Of a stretch of 64,000 bases of DNA, positions 51,693 through 60,022 are shown one piece after another. The stretch spans positions 1,602,311 to 1,666,310 of the forward strand of contig BPIQ01000001.1 in NCBI GenBank assembly GCA_026004195.1, in the 5' to 3' direction. The notes under the pieces are model-generated. The model was not told the origin of the DNA, searched no databases, and saw nothing but the letters and a program-made list of their open reading frames with translations. This DNA comes from Candidatus Binatia bacterium (GTDB lineage Bacteria; Desulfobacterota; Binatia; HRBIN30; BPIQ01). How positions within the stretch are numbered: position 1 is the first letter of the stretch; every line of letters begins with the position of its first letter. The position numbers and the translations under genes were made by a program.

Positions 51693-52607
51693 TCAGAGAC
51701 GGGGGTTTTCCCGGCAGAAGCGGACGACGAGCTCGGCGAGCTCCTCACCCTTGTCCTCCTGCAAAAAGTGTCCTGCACCCTCCACGATCGTGTGGGGCTG
51801 ACCTCTGGCCCCCGGAACGAGCTCCTGGAAGATCCTTTCACCGCCGCGGGTCACGGGGTCGGAGTCGCTGAACGCGGTGAGAAACGGCTTCTCCCAGCGC
51901 CGGAGGACTTCCCACGCGCGCCGGTTGGCCGGGGCCGCAGGATCGTCCGGGGAGATCGGCACGAGCACGGGGAACTGCCGGGCGCCGGCCTTGTAGGATT
52001 CGTCGGGGAAAGGCGCATCGTAGGCTCGGACGACCTCGGGCGGTAGCTCCGTTCGACAGGCTCCCGCGATGAGCGTGCCGACGGGAAACTCGGGCACCTC
52101 CTGGCTGAACTTTCGCCACGCCAAAAACGCGTCCGAAAGCGGCACGTCTCCGGTCGGAAGCCCCGTGTTCGCCGCCACGACCCGGTCGAAACGGTCCGGC
52201 CGGTCGGCGAGGACGCGAAGGCCCACGAGCCCTCCCCAGTCCTGGCAGAAGAGCGTGACACGGTCGAGACGCAGTGCGTCGAACCAGGCACCCATCCAGT
52301 CCACGTGGCGCTGGTAGGTATAGTCGCTCCGCTCCGCAGGTTTGTCCGAGCGGCCGAAACCCACGAGGTCGGGGGCCAGGACACGGTAGCCGGCGTCGAC
52401 GAAAATCGGGATCATCTTCCGGTAGAGGTAGGACCACGAAGGCTCGCCGTGGAGACACAGGATGACCTCCGCCTCCTTTGGTCCCTCGTCCACGTAGTGG
52501 ATCCGAAGCGTCCCGCCCTCGCCGTCCGGCACCTCGAGGTAGTTGGGCCGGAACGGGTATCCGGGCAGGTCCTGGAATCGCTCCTCGGGCGTTCGAAGCT
52601 TTTTCAT
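51693..52607 (-). CDS. Haloalkane dehalogenase
   Basis: 304 residues from ATG 52607. Alpha/beta hydrolase: LCLHGEPSWSYLYRKM (oxyanion/halide, Glu55), nucleophile Asp123 and halide-binding Trp124 in FCQDWGGLVGL, acid at about Asp248/250 in FSDSDPVT, base His280 in EGAGHFLQED. The HGEPSW/QDWGG set is the DhlA-type (HLD-I) subfamily, length 304 versus DhlA 310. Converts haloalkanes to alcohols; preferred substrate not inferable. No signal peptide. Good ribosome site AGGAAA before the ATG. Divergent from the MlaE-like gene. Confidence 0.9.
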   Translation of the reverse strand: MKKLRTPEERFQDLPGYPFRPNYLEVPDGEGGTLRIHYVDEGPKEAEVILCLHGEPSWSYLYRKMIPIFVDAGYRVLAPDLVGFGRSDKPAERSDYTYQRHVDWMGAWFDALRLDRVTLFCQDWGGLVGLRVLADRPDRFDRVVAANTGLPTGDVPLSDAFLAWRKFSQEVPEFPVGTLIAGACRTELPPEVVRAYDAPFPDESYKAGARQFPVLVPISPDDPAAPANRRAWEVLRRWEKPFLTAFSDSDPVTRGGERIFQELVPGARGQPHTIVEGAGHFLQEDKGEELAELVVRFCRENPRL

Positions 52608-52752
52608 CGTGGGTTTCCTCCTTTCCCGTGCGGCCGCGCGCGACCGGTTCGCCTCGACCGCGCGGTTCGACCGCCCGAGCCAACATCAAATGCCGCCCGA
52701 GTGCAAAGGGGCGCCTCTTGCCAGGGGCGAGGGTGAGTGCCACAAGGACGCC

Positions 52753-53907
52753 GTGAACCCACAAGGAGCGGAGCGCCTTCCGACCGAGGGAGCGCGCTTC
52801 GAGCTCGGAAAGGAAGGAGACGCGATCCTCGTCGAGGTCGCAGGCCGCTGGCAACTCGAGGGGGAGCTTCCGTCGCCGGAGGACGTAGAGAAGGAAATCG
52901 AACGGACGAAGCCGGTCCGGGTGGTTTTCGAGGGGAGCCGCGTCGCGGAATGGGACACCTCGCTCCTCGCCTTTCTTTTCCGGCTGAGCGAGCGCTGCCG
53001 GGAGCTCGGCGTGGAAACCGACCGCTCGCGGCTTCCCGCCGGGCTCCGTCGTCTTCTCGAGCTGGCCGAAGCCGTGCCCGAAGCCGAGGAGGCCCGGCGA
53101 GAAGAGGCGCCTCGCTCCTTTCTCGCGCGTGTCGGGGAAGCGACCGAGGCCGCTCTCGGCGAGGCGGCCGAGTTCCTTTCCTTCGTGGGCGAGGTCACGC
53201 TCGCACTCGTGGCCCTCGCGCGCGGCCGCGCGCGCTGCCGGCTTTCGGACTTCCTCCTCATGGTGCAGCGCTGCGGCGCCGACGCCCTTCCGATCGTGAC
53301 GGTGATCAGCTTTCTCGTGGGACTCATCCTCGCGTTCGTCGGGGCCATCCAGCTCCAGCAGTTCGGGGCGTCCATTTACGTGGCCGACCTCGTCGGCATC
53401 GCCATGGTACGGGAGATGGGCGCCATGATGACGGGAATCGTCATGGCCGGCCGCACCGGAGCGGCCTTTGCGGCCGAGCTCGGCACGATGAAGGTGACCC
53501 AGGAAGTCGACGCGCTCCGGACGACCGGGATCTCCCCGACGGAGTTTCTCGTGCTGCCTCGACTTCTCGCCCTCTTTTTCATGATGCCGCTTCTCTGCGT
53601 GTACTCGGACTTCGTGGGGGTGCTCGGCGGGGCAGCCGTGGGGGTCTCGATGCTGGGCCTCTCCTGGACCACCTACTACACGCAAACGACGGCCGCGGTC
53701 ACGCTCGGCCACCTCTTCGGCGGTATTCTCAAGGCCGCCACGTACGGGGCGCTCGTCGCCGTGGCCGGATGCCTGCGGGGGATGCAGTGCGGGCGGAGCT
53801 CGGCGGCGGTCGGGGAAGCCGCCACCTCGGCGGTGGTGACTTCGATCGTGCTGATCATCGGCGCCTGCGGGGTTTACGCCGTCGTTTTTTACATCCTGGG
53901 GATCTGA
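52753..53907 (+). CDS. MlaE-type lipid transport permease with N-terminal STAS-like domain
   Basis: 384 residues from GTG 52753 (AAGGA before it); ATG 52690 would add 21 residues. About 1-110 is a STAS/MlaB-like domain (AILVEVAGRWQLEG...WDTSLLAFLFRLSERC), and 150-384 is the MlaE permease with GAIQLQQFGASIYVADLVGIAMVREMGAMMTGIVMAGRTGAAFAAELGTMKV and TQEVDALRTTG. Fusion of MlaB to MlaE is known in this family. Moves phospholipids between membranes with an MlaF ATPase, but none lies here. Followed by MlaD and PqiC genes. Confidence 0.9.
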   Translation: MNPQGAERLPTEGARFELGKEGDAILVEVAGRWQLEGELPSPEDVEKEIERTKPVRVVFEGSRVAEWDTSLLAFLFRLSERCRELGVETDRSRLPAGLRRLLELAEAVPEAEEARREEAPRSFLARVGEATEAALGEAAEFLSFVGEVTLALVALARGRARCRLSDFLLMVQRCGADALPIVTVISFLVGLILAFVGAIQLQQFGASIYVADLVGIAMVREMGAMMTGIVMAGRTGAAFAAELGTMKVTQEVDALRTTGISPTEFLVLPRLLALFFMMPLLCVYSDFVGVLGGAAVGVSMLGLSWTTYYTQTTAAVTLGHLFGGILKAATYGALVAVAGCLRGMQCGRSSAAVGEAATSAVVTSIVLIIGACGVYAVVFYILGI

Positions 53908-53950
53908 GGACCGCGACGTCCCGGAGGCACGAGCGTTTTCGGTCGGTGGT

Positions 53951-54907
53951 ATGGCGAAACGCGCGAACGTAACGCTGATCGGTGGCTTCGTCGTCGGCGC
54001 GGCGGCACTCGTCGTCCTCGGTATCACGCTCTTCGGCTCGGGTCGCCTCTTCCGCGAAACCCACGAGTACGTCCTCTACTTCGACAGTTCGGTGAACGGC
54101 CTCACGGTCGGTGCCCCGGTCAAGTTCAAGGGAGTCGAGGTGGGCTCCGTCAAGGACATCCTCCTGAGTCTCGACGGCCAGGGGTTCGGCGACGTTCGCA
54201 TTCCCGTGATCATCGAACTCGACGCGGAGAAAATCACCGAAAAGGGGGTCCAGCTCGACCTCGACGACCCCCGGACGATGGAAAACCTGATCCGACAGGG
54301 CCTCCGGGCTCGGCTGAGCACCGAAAGCATCGTGACGGGGCTCCTCTACGTCTCGCTCGATTTCCACCCGGGTACGCCCATCGACCTCGTCAAGCCCCCG
54401 AACGTGCCCTACCAGGAGATTCCCACGCTGCCCACGATCCTCGAAGAGGCCCAGACCGCAGCCTCCGAAATCATCGCCAAATTCCAGGAAATCGACCTGG
54501 CCAAGCTCGTGGACTCCGCCACCGAGACCATGCAGTCGCTCAACGAGATCCTGCGTTCCCCCACGCTACGCGCCGCCGTGGAGTCTCTCGACGGTACCGT
54601 CGAAAACCTCGACCGAACGGTGGCGAGCATCCGCAAACTCGCCGAGGACTTGAACTCGCACCTGGGTGGCGTAACCAAAAGCCTCGAGCGCACGGCCGGG
54701 GAGGCGACGCGCGCGCTCGAAGAGGCACGCCTCACTCTCGAAGCACTGCGCGAGCTCGCCGAACCCGGTTCCCCCCTCACGCACCAGATCGGCAAGACGA
54801 TGGAGGACGTAGCGGCTGCGGCTCGGGCGTTCCGCAACCTCGCCGAGTACCTCGAACGGAACCCGAGCGCCATCCTTCGAGGTCGGGGAGGAGACGAAGA
54901 GCGATGA
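53951..54907 (+). CDS. MlaD/MCE-domain lipid-binding protein
   Basis: 318 residues from ATG 53951. One N-terminal helix (VTLIGGFVVGAAALVVLGITLF), then an MCE domain at about 38-140 with VNGLTVGAPVKFKGVEVGSVKDI and LIRQGLRARLSTESIVTGLLYVSLDF. The C-terminal about 150 residues are helical coiled-coil-like, as in PqiB/YebT-type tunnels. Anchored in the inner membrane, it forms a hexameric lipid channel. 43 bp after MlaE-like; its stop overlaps the PqiC-like start. Confidence 0.91.
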   Translation: MAKRANVTLIGGFVVGAAALVVLGITLFGSGRLFRETHEYVLYFDSSVNGLTVGAPVKFKGVEVGSVKDILLSLDGQGFGDVRIPVIIELDAEKITEKGVQLDLDDPRTMENLIRQGLRARLSTESIVTGLLYVSLDFHPGTPIDLVKPPNVPYQEIPTLPTILEEAQTAASEIIAKFQEIDLAKLVDSATETMQSLNEILRSPTLRAAVESLDGTVENLDRTVASIRKLAEDLNSHLGGVTKSLERTAGEATRALEEARLTLEALRELAEPGSPLTHQIGKTMEDVAAAARAFRNLAEYLERNPSAILRGRGGDEER

Positions 54908-55572
54908 ACGGCGGCAATTCGAAGGATGTCCCCCTCGGCCGTACCCGTGCCGCGAGCGCGCGCTCGCGGTCGATCCGGGCGGCCCTGCTGTCCGCGGCGT
55001 TGCTCTCTTCCTGCGCGTTCCTCGCACCGCGCCCGGACCCCTCCCGGTTTTACGTCCTCGCACCCGTTCCTCCACCCGAGAAACCCGTCCCCGCGTTCGA
55101 AGCCGTTCTCGGTCTCGGTCCGGTGGACTTTCCCGACTACCTCGAGCGCCCCAACTTCGTCGTGCGCCTCTCGTCGACCCGCCTCGACTTCTCGGAGCGA
55201 AGTCGCTGGGCGGAGCCACTCGACGCGAACTTCCAGCGAACGCTCGCCGAGAACCTCTCCCGGCTCTTGCGACCGAAGAAGATCGAGTCGTTCCCCTGGT
55301 TCGGCAACCCACGGCTCGATTACCAGGTCGAAATCGAAGTGCTCGAGTTCGAGGTCGACGCCGAGGGCACAGCCCGGCTCGCCGCACGGTGGGCGCTCCG
55401 TGACGGGAAAACGAAAAAGCTCCTGGACTCGGGAGAAGCGAGGTTCGAAGAACCGTCGGAAGGGAAAACGACGGCCGCGAGGGTCGCGGCCCTGAGCCGG
55501 GCGCTCGGGAAATTTTCGGACGAGCTGGCCCGAGCGCTGCGCCGTGTCGCCTCGGGGGGTCGCCCGGCGTGA
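54904..55572 (+). CDS. PqiC/ABC-type transport auxiliary lipoprotein (DUF330)
   Basis: 222 residues from ATG 54904. The lipobox SALLSSC near residue 37 follows a basic N-terminal stretch, longer than usual. FYVLAPVP, LGLGPVDFPDYLERPNFVVRLSSTRLDFSERSRWAEPLDANFQRTLAENLSRLL are the PqiC/DUF330 hallmarks. Outer-membrane lipoprotein that docks with MCE tunnel proteins. ATGA overlap with the MCE gene and GTGA overlap with the next hydrolase gene show one transcript. Confidence 0.9.
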   Translation: MNGGNSKDVPLGRTRAASARSRSIRAALLSAALLSSCAFLAPRPDPSRFYVLAPVPPPEKPVPAFEAVLGLGPVDFPDYLERPNFVVRLSSTRLDFSERSRWAEPLDANFQRTLAENLSRLLRPKKIESFPWFGNPRLDYQVEIEVLEFEVDAEGTARLAARWALRDGKTKKLLDSGEARFEEPSEGKTTAARVAALSRALGKFSDELARALRRVASGGRPA

Positions 55573-56510
55573 GAGCCAGGCTCGCTCTGGCTCTTCTCGC
55601 GTCGCTTGCCGTCTGGAGCTGTGGCGGCGACTCCCCCGAGCAGGATTTCCTGGACGGAGTTTCGGTCCGCGAAGAGGTCTTCCTCGACCCGAGCCGCCCC
55701 ACTCCTCCGACGGCGAATTTCCCGGGTTCGGAGGACCGGACGCTCCGCACGCTCGTGTGGTTTCCCGAGGGAATCCGAGGCCCGCTTCCCCTGCTCCTTC
55801 TCGCGCACGGCTTCGGCGGACTCCCCGAGAAGTTCGACGCGTTCGCCCGTTCGGTGGCCCGCGGGGGTTTCGTCGTCGCGGCTCCGGCCTTTCCCCTGAC
55901 GAACCAGAACGCACCCGGGGGACACGAGGTGGGATTTTCCGACTTTACGAACGAGCCGGGGGACCTCTCCTTCGTCCTCGACGAGCTTCTGGAAGCGGGC
56001 GCCGACGCCGGCCACCCGCTCGGCGGAAGGATCGACGCGGGGCGGATCGCCGTCCTCGGGCACTCTCTCGGGGGAGCCGCTGCCTTCGCGCTCGGCCGCA
56101 AGGTCTGCTGCCGGGACGAACGCGTGCGGGCCACGATCCTGGTGGCCGCAGCCTGGAGTCTCCATACGGCTTTCGGCGGCACCGCGTTCGACCCCGGGCC
56201 TCCGCCGACGCTCCTTCTCCACGGAACGCAGGACCGGACGCTCGCGATCGCAAGTTCGGAAGCCCTCTACGAGCTTCTTTCGCCGCCCCGGATTTTCCTC
56301 GGCATCGAGGGCGGGGGACACAGCGACGGGCTCGAAAGCCAGGAAGAGCCTCCCGTCGTGCCGCGCCGGGTGACGCAGGAGGCGACCCTGGCTTTTTTGC
56401 GGGCCGTCTTTTTCGGCGAAGTGGCCGAGCTCGAGAAGCTCCTCGAGCGTCTCCGGGCCGAGGGACACGACGTGCGGTTCGACGGAATCGAGCTGCTTTC
56501 CGGCCGTTGA
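55569..56510 (+). CDS. Alpha/beta-hydrolase lipoprotein (chlorophyllase/PET-hydrolase-like)
   Basis: 313 residues from GTG 55569. Lipobox LAVWSC near residue 18. The core has LLLAHGFGGLPEKFDAFARSVARGGFVVAAPAFP, nucleophile Ser in VLGHSLGGAAAFALG near 174, acid in LLHGTQDRT and His in EGGGHSDG. Esterase or lipase on the envelope surface, inferred by family. Overlap with the PqiC-like stop ties it to the Mla set, maybe lipid turnover. Confidence 0.83.
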   Translation: MRARLALALLASLAVWSCGGDSPEQDFLDGVSVREEVFLDPSRPTPPTANFPGSEDRTLRTLVWFPEGIRGPLPLLLLAHGFGGLPEKFDAFARSVARGGFVVAAPAFPLTNQNAPGGHEVGFSDFTNEPGDLSFVLDELLEAGADAGHPLGGRIDAGRIAVLGHSLGGAAAFALGRKVCCRDERVRATILVAAAWSLHTAFGGTAFDPGPPPTLLLHGTQDRTLAIASSEALYELLSPPRIFLGIEGGGHSDGLESQEEPPVVPRRVTQEATLAFLRAVFFGEVAELEKLLERLRAEGHDVRFDGIELLSGR

Positions 56511-56564
56511 CCCGAGCACGGCCGAGCGGATAGGTTCGGGGCGTTTTTCCTCGGGGGAATCTCG

Positions 56565-57563
56565 ATGCGAAAGCTGGCCATCACGTTCGACTGGCAGGGT
56601 GACCTCGACCGCGAGCGCGCCTACGAGCGCGTGGGCATCGCCGATCGTGTCGGAGTCGACTCCGTGTGGGTCCCCGAGGCGTGGGGGCGCGACTGTTTCA
56701 CGACCCTCGCACTCCTGGCCGACCGGACGAAAAGAATCCGGCTCGGAACGGGGATCGTGAACGTCTACTCCCGCACGCCCGCGGCGCTCGCACAGCATTT
56801 CGCGACCCTCGACGAGCTTTCCGGAGGCCGGATGATCGCGGGCTTCGGGACGAGCGGCGCCCTCGTGATCGAACACTTCCACGGCGTCCGGTTCGAGCCC
56901 GCGCTCACGCGGCTTCGGGAAACCATCGAGATCTTCCGGATGCTCGTTCGTCGCGAGCCGCTGCGTTACTCGGGCAAGCTCTTCCGTCTCGAGCGCGGCT
57001 TCACCCTGCGCTTTTCCCCGCCGCGGAAAGAGATTCCGGTTTTTCTCGCCACGTTGAACCCGCGTGCTCTCGAGCTCACGGCCACGCATGCCGACGGCTG
57101 GCTTCCCGTCATGATCCCCATCGACCGCCTCGGCGCCGAAGTCGAGGCGATGCGGGAAAGGATCCGACGGGCGGGGCGAGACCCCGAGCGCTTCGAGATC
57201 CTCGCTCCCGGAGGCGTGGTCGTCGCCCGAGGCGCGGCCCGGGAGCGCGCCGAAATCGTGCAGGCCGGAACGATCGCCTTCTACGTGGGCCGCATGGGCG
57301 TTTACTACGCCCGGCAGCTCGAGCGCTTCGGATTCGCGGACGAAGTCGCCCGGATCCGGGAAGCCTGGAAGGACGGATCCGCCGCAGCCGCGGCGGCCGT
57401 GCCCGAAGACATGCGGCGGCGGCTGGTCACCGTGGGCGACGTCGAGGAGTGCCGCGAGCGAATCGAGGAAGAAGCCCGAGCAGGAGCCACGATCCACCGC
57501 GTGAGCATCCCCACGGACGACGCGCGGGAGTACGAGAAGACACTCGAGCGACTTCTGGCCTGA
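56565..57563 (+). CDS. LLM-class flavin/F420-dependent oxidoreductase
   Basis: 332 residues from ATG 56565, preceded by GGGGGA. VGVDSVWVPEAWGRD and LGTGIVNVYSRTPAALAQHFATLDELSGGRMIAGFGTSG are luciferase-like TIM-barrel signatures; RLRETIEIFRMLVRREPLRYSGK and LATLNPRALELTATHADGWLPVMIP follow. Members use F420 or FMN to reduce or oxidise small substrates; the cofactor cannot be decided here. Single gene, 54 bp after the hydrolase. Confidence 0.9.
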   Translation: MRKLAITFDWQGDLDRERAYERVGIADRVGVDSVWVPEAWGRDCFTTLALLADRTKRIRLGTGIVNVYSRTPAALAQHFATLDELSGGRMIAGFGTSGALVIEHFHGVRFEPALTRLRETIEIFRMLVRREPLRYSGKLFRLERGFTLRFSPPRKEIPVFLATLNPRALELTATHADGWLPVMIPIDRLGAEVEAMRERIRRAGRDPERFEILAPGGVVVARGAARERAEIVQAGTIAFYVGRMGVYYARQLERFGFADEVARIREAWKDGSAAAAAAVPEDMRRRLVTVGDVEECRERIEEEARAGATIHRVSIPTDDAREYEKTLERLLA

Positions 57564-57577
57564 AGGCACGGGCGGCC

Positions 57578-57730
57578 GGAGGGACGCGCTCCGTCGCGTC
57601 CGGGGAGCGGAGGGACGCGCTCCGTCGCGTCCCGGGGGACGGGGGGAACGCGCCACCCATGAACAACGACCCGACAGAGCGGATCCCCCGATGCGCCCGC
57701 GACCCCCGCCGGAGGGACGCCCTCCGAAAG
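57578..57730. repeat. Cluster of dispersed hairpin elements
   Basis: Two type A copies on the plus strand (57578 and 57609, the second with an 8-base stem), a degenerate type B copy on the minus strand (about 57667-57690) and a truncated type A copy at about 57711. They fill most of the 232-bp gap between the LLM gene and the first secreted paralogue. Confidence 0.85.
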
Positions 57731-57795
57731 TTTCTCCCTTGTCATGTCGCTTCGGGTTCTGGTATGCGAATGCGTAGCTCGGCAGAGGAGGGCCC

Positions 57796-58410
57796 ATGAA
57801 ACGAATTCGAGCCCCGGGGTCCGGGGCTTGGTGGCGTGCTCGGAGTTCGGGGATCGCTCTCGTGTGGGCACTCCTGATAGCCCTGCCCGAGGCGTCCGTG
57901 GCAGGGCCCGTGGATTCGCCGATTCCCCCGAACCCCTGTGGCACGAAACCTCTGAAGCTTGCCTTCGTCGCCGACGGCATCGGGACGGATGCCGGAGGCA
58001 CCGCCTGCGCCGGTGCCGGATCCGTTTGCGTGGAAACGATGGTCGTGTGCAAGCATGCGGGCAAGACGGGCAGTACCCCCATGGACATCGCAGTCGAGCT
58101 TTTCGACGCGAGCGGTACCCCGCTCGTTCCCCTGGCCTGCGCCAGCGCGGTACCGCCGGGAGGCGGTGCTTCCTTCGTGACCTCCGGGGCCACACTTCCC
58201 TCACCGTACGTGGGTACGACCCCCATCACGGCAGGACCGGTTTCTCCCTTGGGATCGCTCCGGGTTCTGAGCACGATTCCGGGAAAGACGGCCTGCGACG
58301 TAACCGTCATCGACACGCGCGGCCCGGCCAGCGGGACGACGACCGCGGCTCCCCTCTGGACCTCGGGTCCGACCATCACGAAGAAAAAAGCCCCCCAGAA
58401 GGGAGACTGA
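57796..58410 (+). CDS. Secreted protein of unknown function, paralogue 1
   Basis: 204 residues from ATG 57796, with GAGGAGGG upstream. Signal peptide ends near EASVAG (about 36). The exported part shares an ordered set of segments with the next gene: KLAFVADGIGTDAGG, MDIAVELFDASGTPL, SFVTSGATLPSPY, GSLRVLSTIPGKTACDV and the end QKGD. Cysteines (C48, C70, C77, C84 region) could form disulfides. Beta-sandwich likely from strand-like segments. Not recognised as a known family. One base separates it from paralogue 2. Confidence 0.75.
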   Translation: MKRIRAPGSGAWWRARSSGIALVWALLIALPEASVAGPVDSPIPPNPCGTKPLKLAFVADGIGTDAGGTACAGAGSVCVETMVVCKHAGKTGSTPMDIAVELFDASGTPLVPLACASAVPPGGGASFVTSGATLPSPYVGTTPITAGPVSPLGSLRVLSTIPGKTACDVTVIDTRGPASGTTTAAPLWTSGPTITKKKAPQKGD

Positions 58411-58411
58411 C

Positions 58412-58969
58412 ATGGCGGCCACCACGCTCGCCCTTTTCCTGGGGCTTCTTTTCGCCGCACCGAGCTTGGCGGGTTTCGGCGACGCCCTTCCCACGAACGG
58501 TTGTCCCTCCGGCAACCGCTACAAGACGAAACTGGCCGTTCTCGACGTGACGGCCGACGGCGGCGTGAGCTGCACGACCAACGCCGAGACGGCGATCACC
58601 TGCACCGTGAAGCAGGCCGACCGCACGGGGACGACGGCCGACTTCTCGATCGAGTTCTTCGACGAGGCGACCGGGCTCGGCATCAGTCCGCCGGGCATTT
58701 TCCAGCATTGCGGCGTTCCGGTCGGCTCGACCGTGACGTTCGTCACGGCGGGAGGACTTCCGTCTCCGTGGGATACCTCGGCCGTCGTGATCACACCCAC
58801 CGCCTCGCCCTTTCTCCACGGGAGCGCCCGGGTACTTTCGACGGGCAAAGTCGAATGCTCGGCACTCCGCATCGATTTCAGCCACCACTGCTCGACTCTC
58901 TTCCCTACGATCCCGCTCGCGACGAAAGACCTCACGATCGTCAAGATCCCGAAGCAGAAGGGCGACTGA
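58412..58969 (+). CDS. Secreted protein of unknown function, paralogue 2
   Basis: 185 residues from ATG 58412, using the AGAAGGGAGA inside the end of paralogue 1 as ribosome site. Signal peptide ends near SLAGFG (about 20). Equivalent segments: KLAVLDVTADGGVSC, DFSIEFFDEATGLG, TFVTAGGLPSPWDTS, GSARVLSTGKVECSA and the shared end KQKGD. A clear tandem duplication with divergence. Periplasmic or extracellular, function unknown. Confidence 0.75.
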   Translation: MAATTLALFLGLLFAAPSLAGFGDALPTNGCPSGNRYKTKLAVLDVTADGGVSCTTNAETAITCTVKQADRTGTTADFSIEFFDEATGLGISPPGIFQHCGVPVGSTVTFVTAGGLPSPWDTSAVVITPTASPFLHGSARVLSTGKVECSALRIDFSHHCSTLFPTIPLATKDLTIVKIPKQKGD

Positions 58970-58999
58970 AGTCCGTCGCCGCTGCTCTCCCCCGCGCCG

Positions 59000-59710
59000 A
59001 TGCCCCTCCGCTTCTTCCTCGTCCGGCACGGCCTCACCGACTGGAACGAAGAGCGCCGTCTACTCGGCCGGACGGAAATCCCGCTCAACCGGCGAGGTCT
59101 CGCCCAGGCGAGGTCCCTCGCGAGAGCTCTCGCACGGGTCCCCCCCGGGAGGGTCTTCGCGAGCCCCCGCCGGCGAGCCCGGGAAACCGCCGAGGAAATC
59201 GCCAGGTCGTCGGGCCTCGTCGTCGAAACGGCACCGGAACTCGACGAAGTTCGTCTCGGCCGCTGGCTCGGAAAGACGGTCGACGAACTCCAGGACGACG
59301 AGGACCTGCGCCGCTACCTCGAGGATCCCACCTACGAGTGCGACGCCATCGAGCCGGCCCGCGAAGTACGCGACCGCGTCGTCGCCTTCGTCGAGCGACT
59401 GAGGCAGAATCCTCCGGCGCCGGACCTCGTTCTCGTCTCGCACGGAGACCCGCTGCGCGTGCTGGTGTCGCACTACCTCGGGATCGAGCTCCGCGAGTAC
59501 CGGAGACTCCGGATCTTTCCCGGGTCCGTCACCCTCCTCGAGTTCGACGGAGCTCGGGCCCGCGTTCCCTTCCTCGGCTGGAAGTCGCCTTTCGCGAAGC
59601 TCCTGGCCGATCTCGACGGAAGCGCGACTGTCAGGGTTCGAGCCGCGTCCCGAGCGCCTCGAGAAACTTCCGAAGCCAGACGGGGTGTGCGAGCCAAGCT
59701 GGAGCCGTGA
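59000..59710 (+). CDS. Histidine phosphatase family protein (phosphoglycerate mutase-like)
   Basis: 236 residues from ATG 59000. The RHG motif FLVRHGLTDWNEE at 6-18 with catalytic His10, RRRARETAEEIA, acid donor region LDEVRLGRWLGKT and the second catalytic His in LVSHGDPLRVLVSHYLG near 152. A phosphatase for small phosphates (alpha-ribazole-P, 3-PG or others); cofactor-dependent mutase length would be about 250. The last about 50 residues diverge from the family and overlap the PfpI relic on the other strand, so the tail may be an extension caused by that rearrangement. Confidence 0.87.
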   Translation: MPLRFFLVRHGLTDWNEERRLLGRTEIPLNRRGLAQARSLARALARVPPGRVFASPRRRARETAEEIARSSGLVVETAPELDEVRLGRWLGKTVDELQDDEDLRRYLEDPTYECDAIEPAREVRDRVVAFVERLRQNPPAPDLVLVSHGDPLRVLVSHYLGIELREYRRLRIFPGSVTLLEFDGARARVPFLGWKSPFAKLLADLDGSATVRVRAASRAPRETSEARRGVRAKLEP

Positions 59711-59923
59711 CGAGGTTCCCGCCGACGTGCGCGCCGTCCATCTCGAGTTCGACGTACTCTCCGCCCGCGAGGCGCACGGCCTGCGCGCACGCAGGCTAAG
59801 CCGAGCACCGGCGGCCGGCCGGAACACCGGCTGCCGCAAGGACGAGCGCCCCGTGGCAGATCACATGATCTCCTAATCCTCGCCGTAGTTGCCGACGAGC
59901 ACGAGGATTCTTTTCGCCGCCAT
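59631..59923 (-). pseudogene. PfpI/DJ-1-family relic
   Basis: From ATG 59923 the frame reads AAKRILVLVGNYGED, a TAG stop, EIM and TGA: the start of a PfpI/DJ-1 protein of about 190 residues. About 80-90 codons of the middle are missing. Then another frame reads VICHGALVLAAAGVPAGRRCSA (the nucleophile-elbow region with the Cys) and stops, and a third reads QAVRLAGGEYVELEMDGAHV followed by APAWLAHPVWLRKFLEALG up to the TGA at 59631-59633. So the gene carries internal deletion, two stops and two frame changes. It overlaps the histidine phosphatase 3' end by 80 bases. Confidence 0.78.
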
Positions 59924-60022
59924 GACGCGCCTCCTCCCGGAGCCGAGCGTCCAGTACGATCCCGGCAGCGCTGGCAAGAAAGACTCGGCTCGGGTCGCGG
60001 TTTTGCGCTACGATCGGACTGC

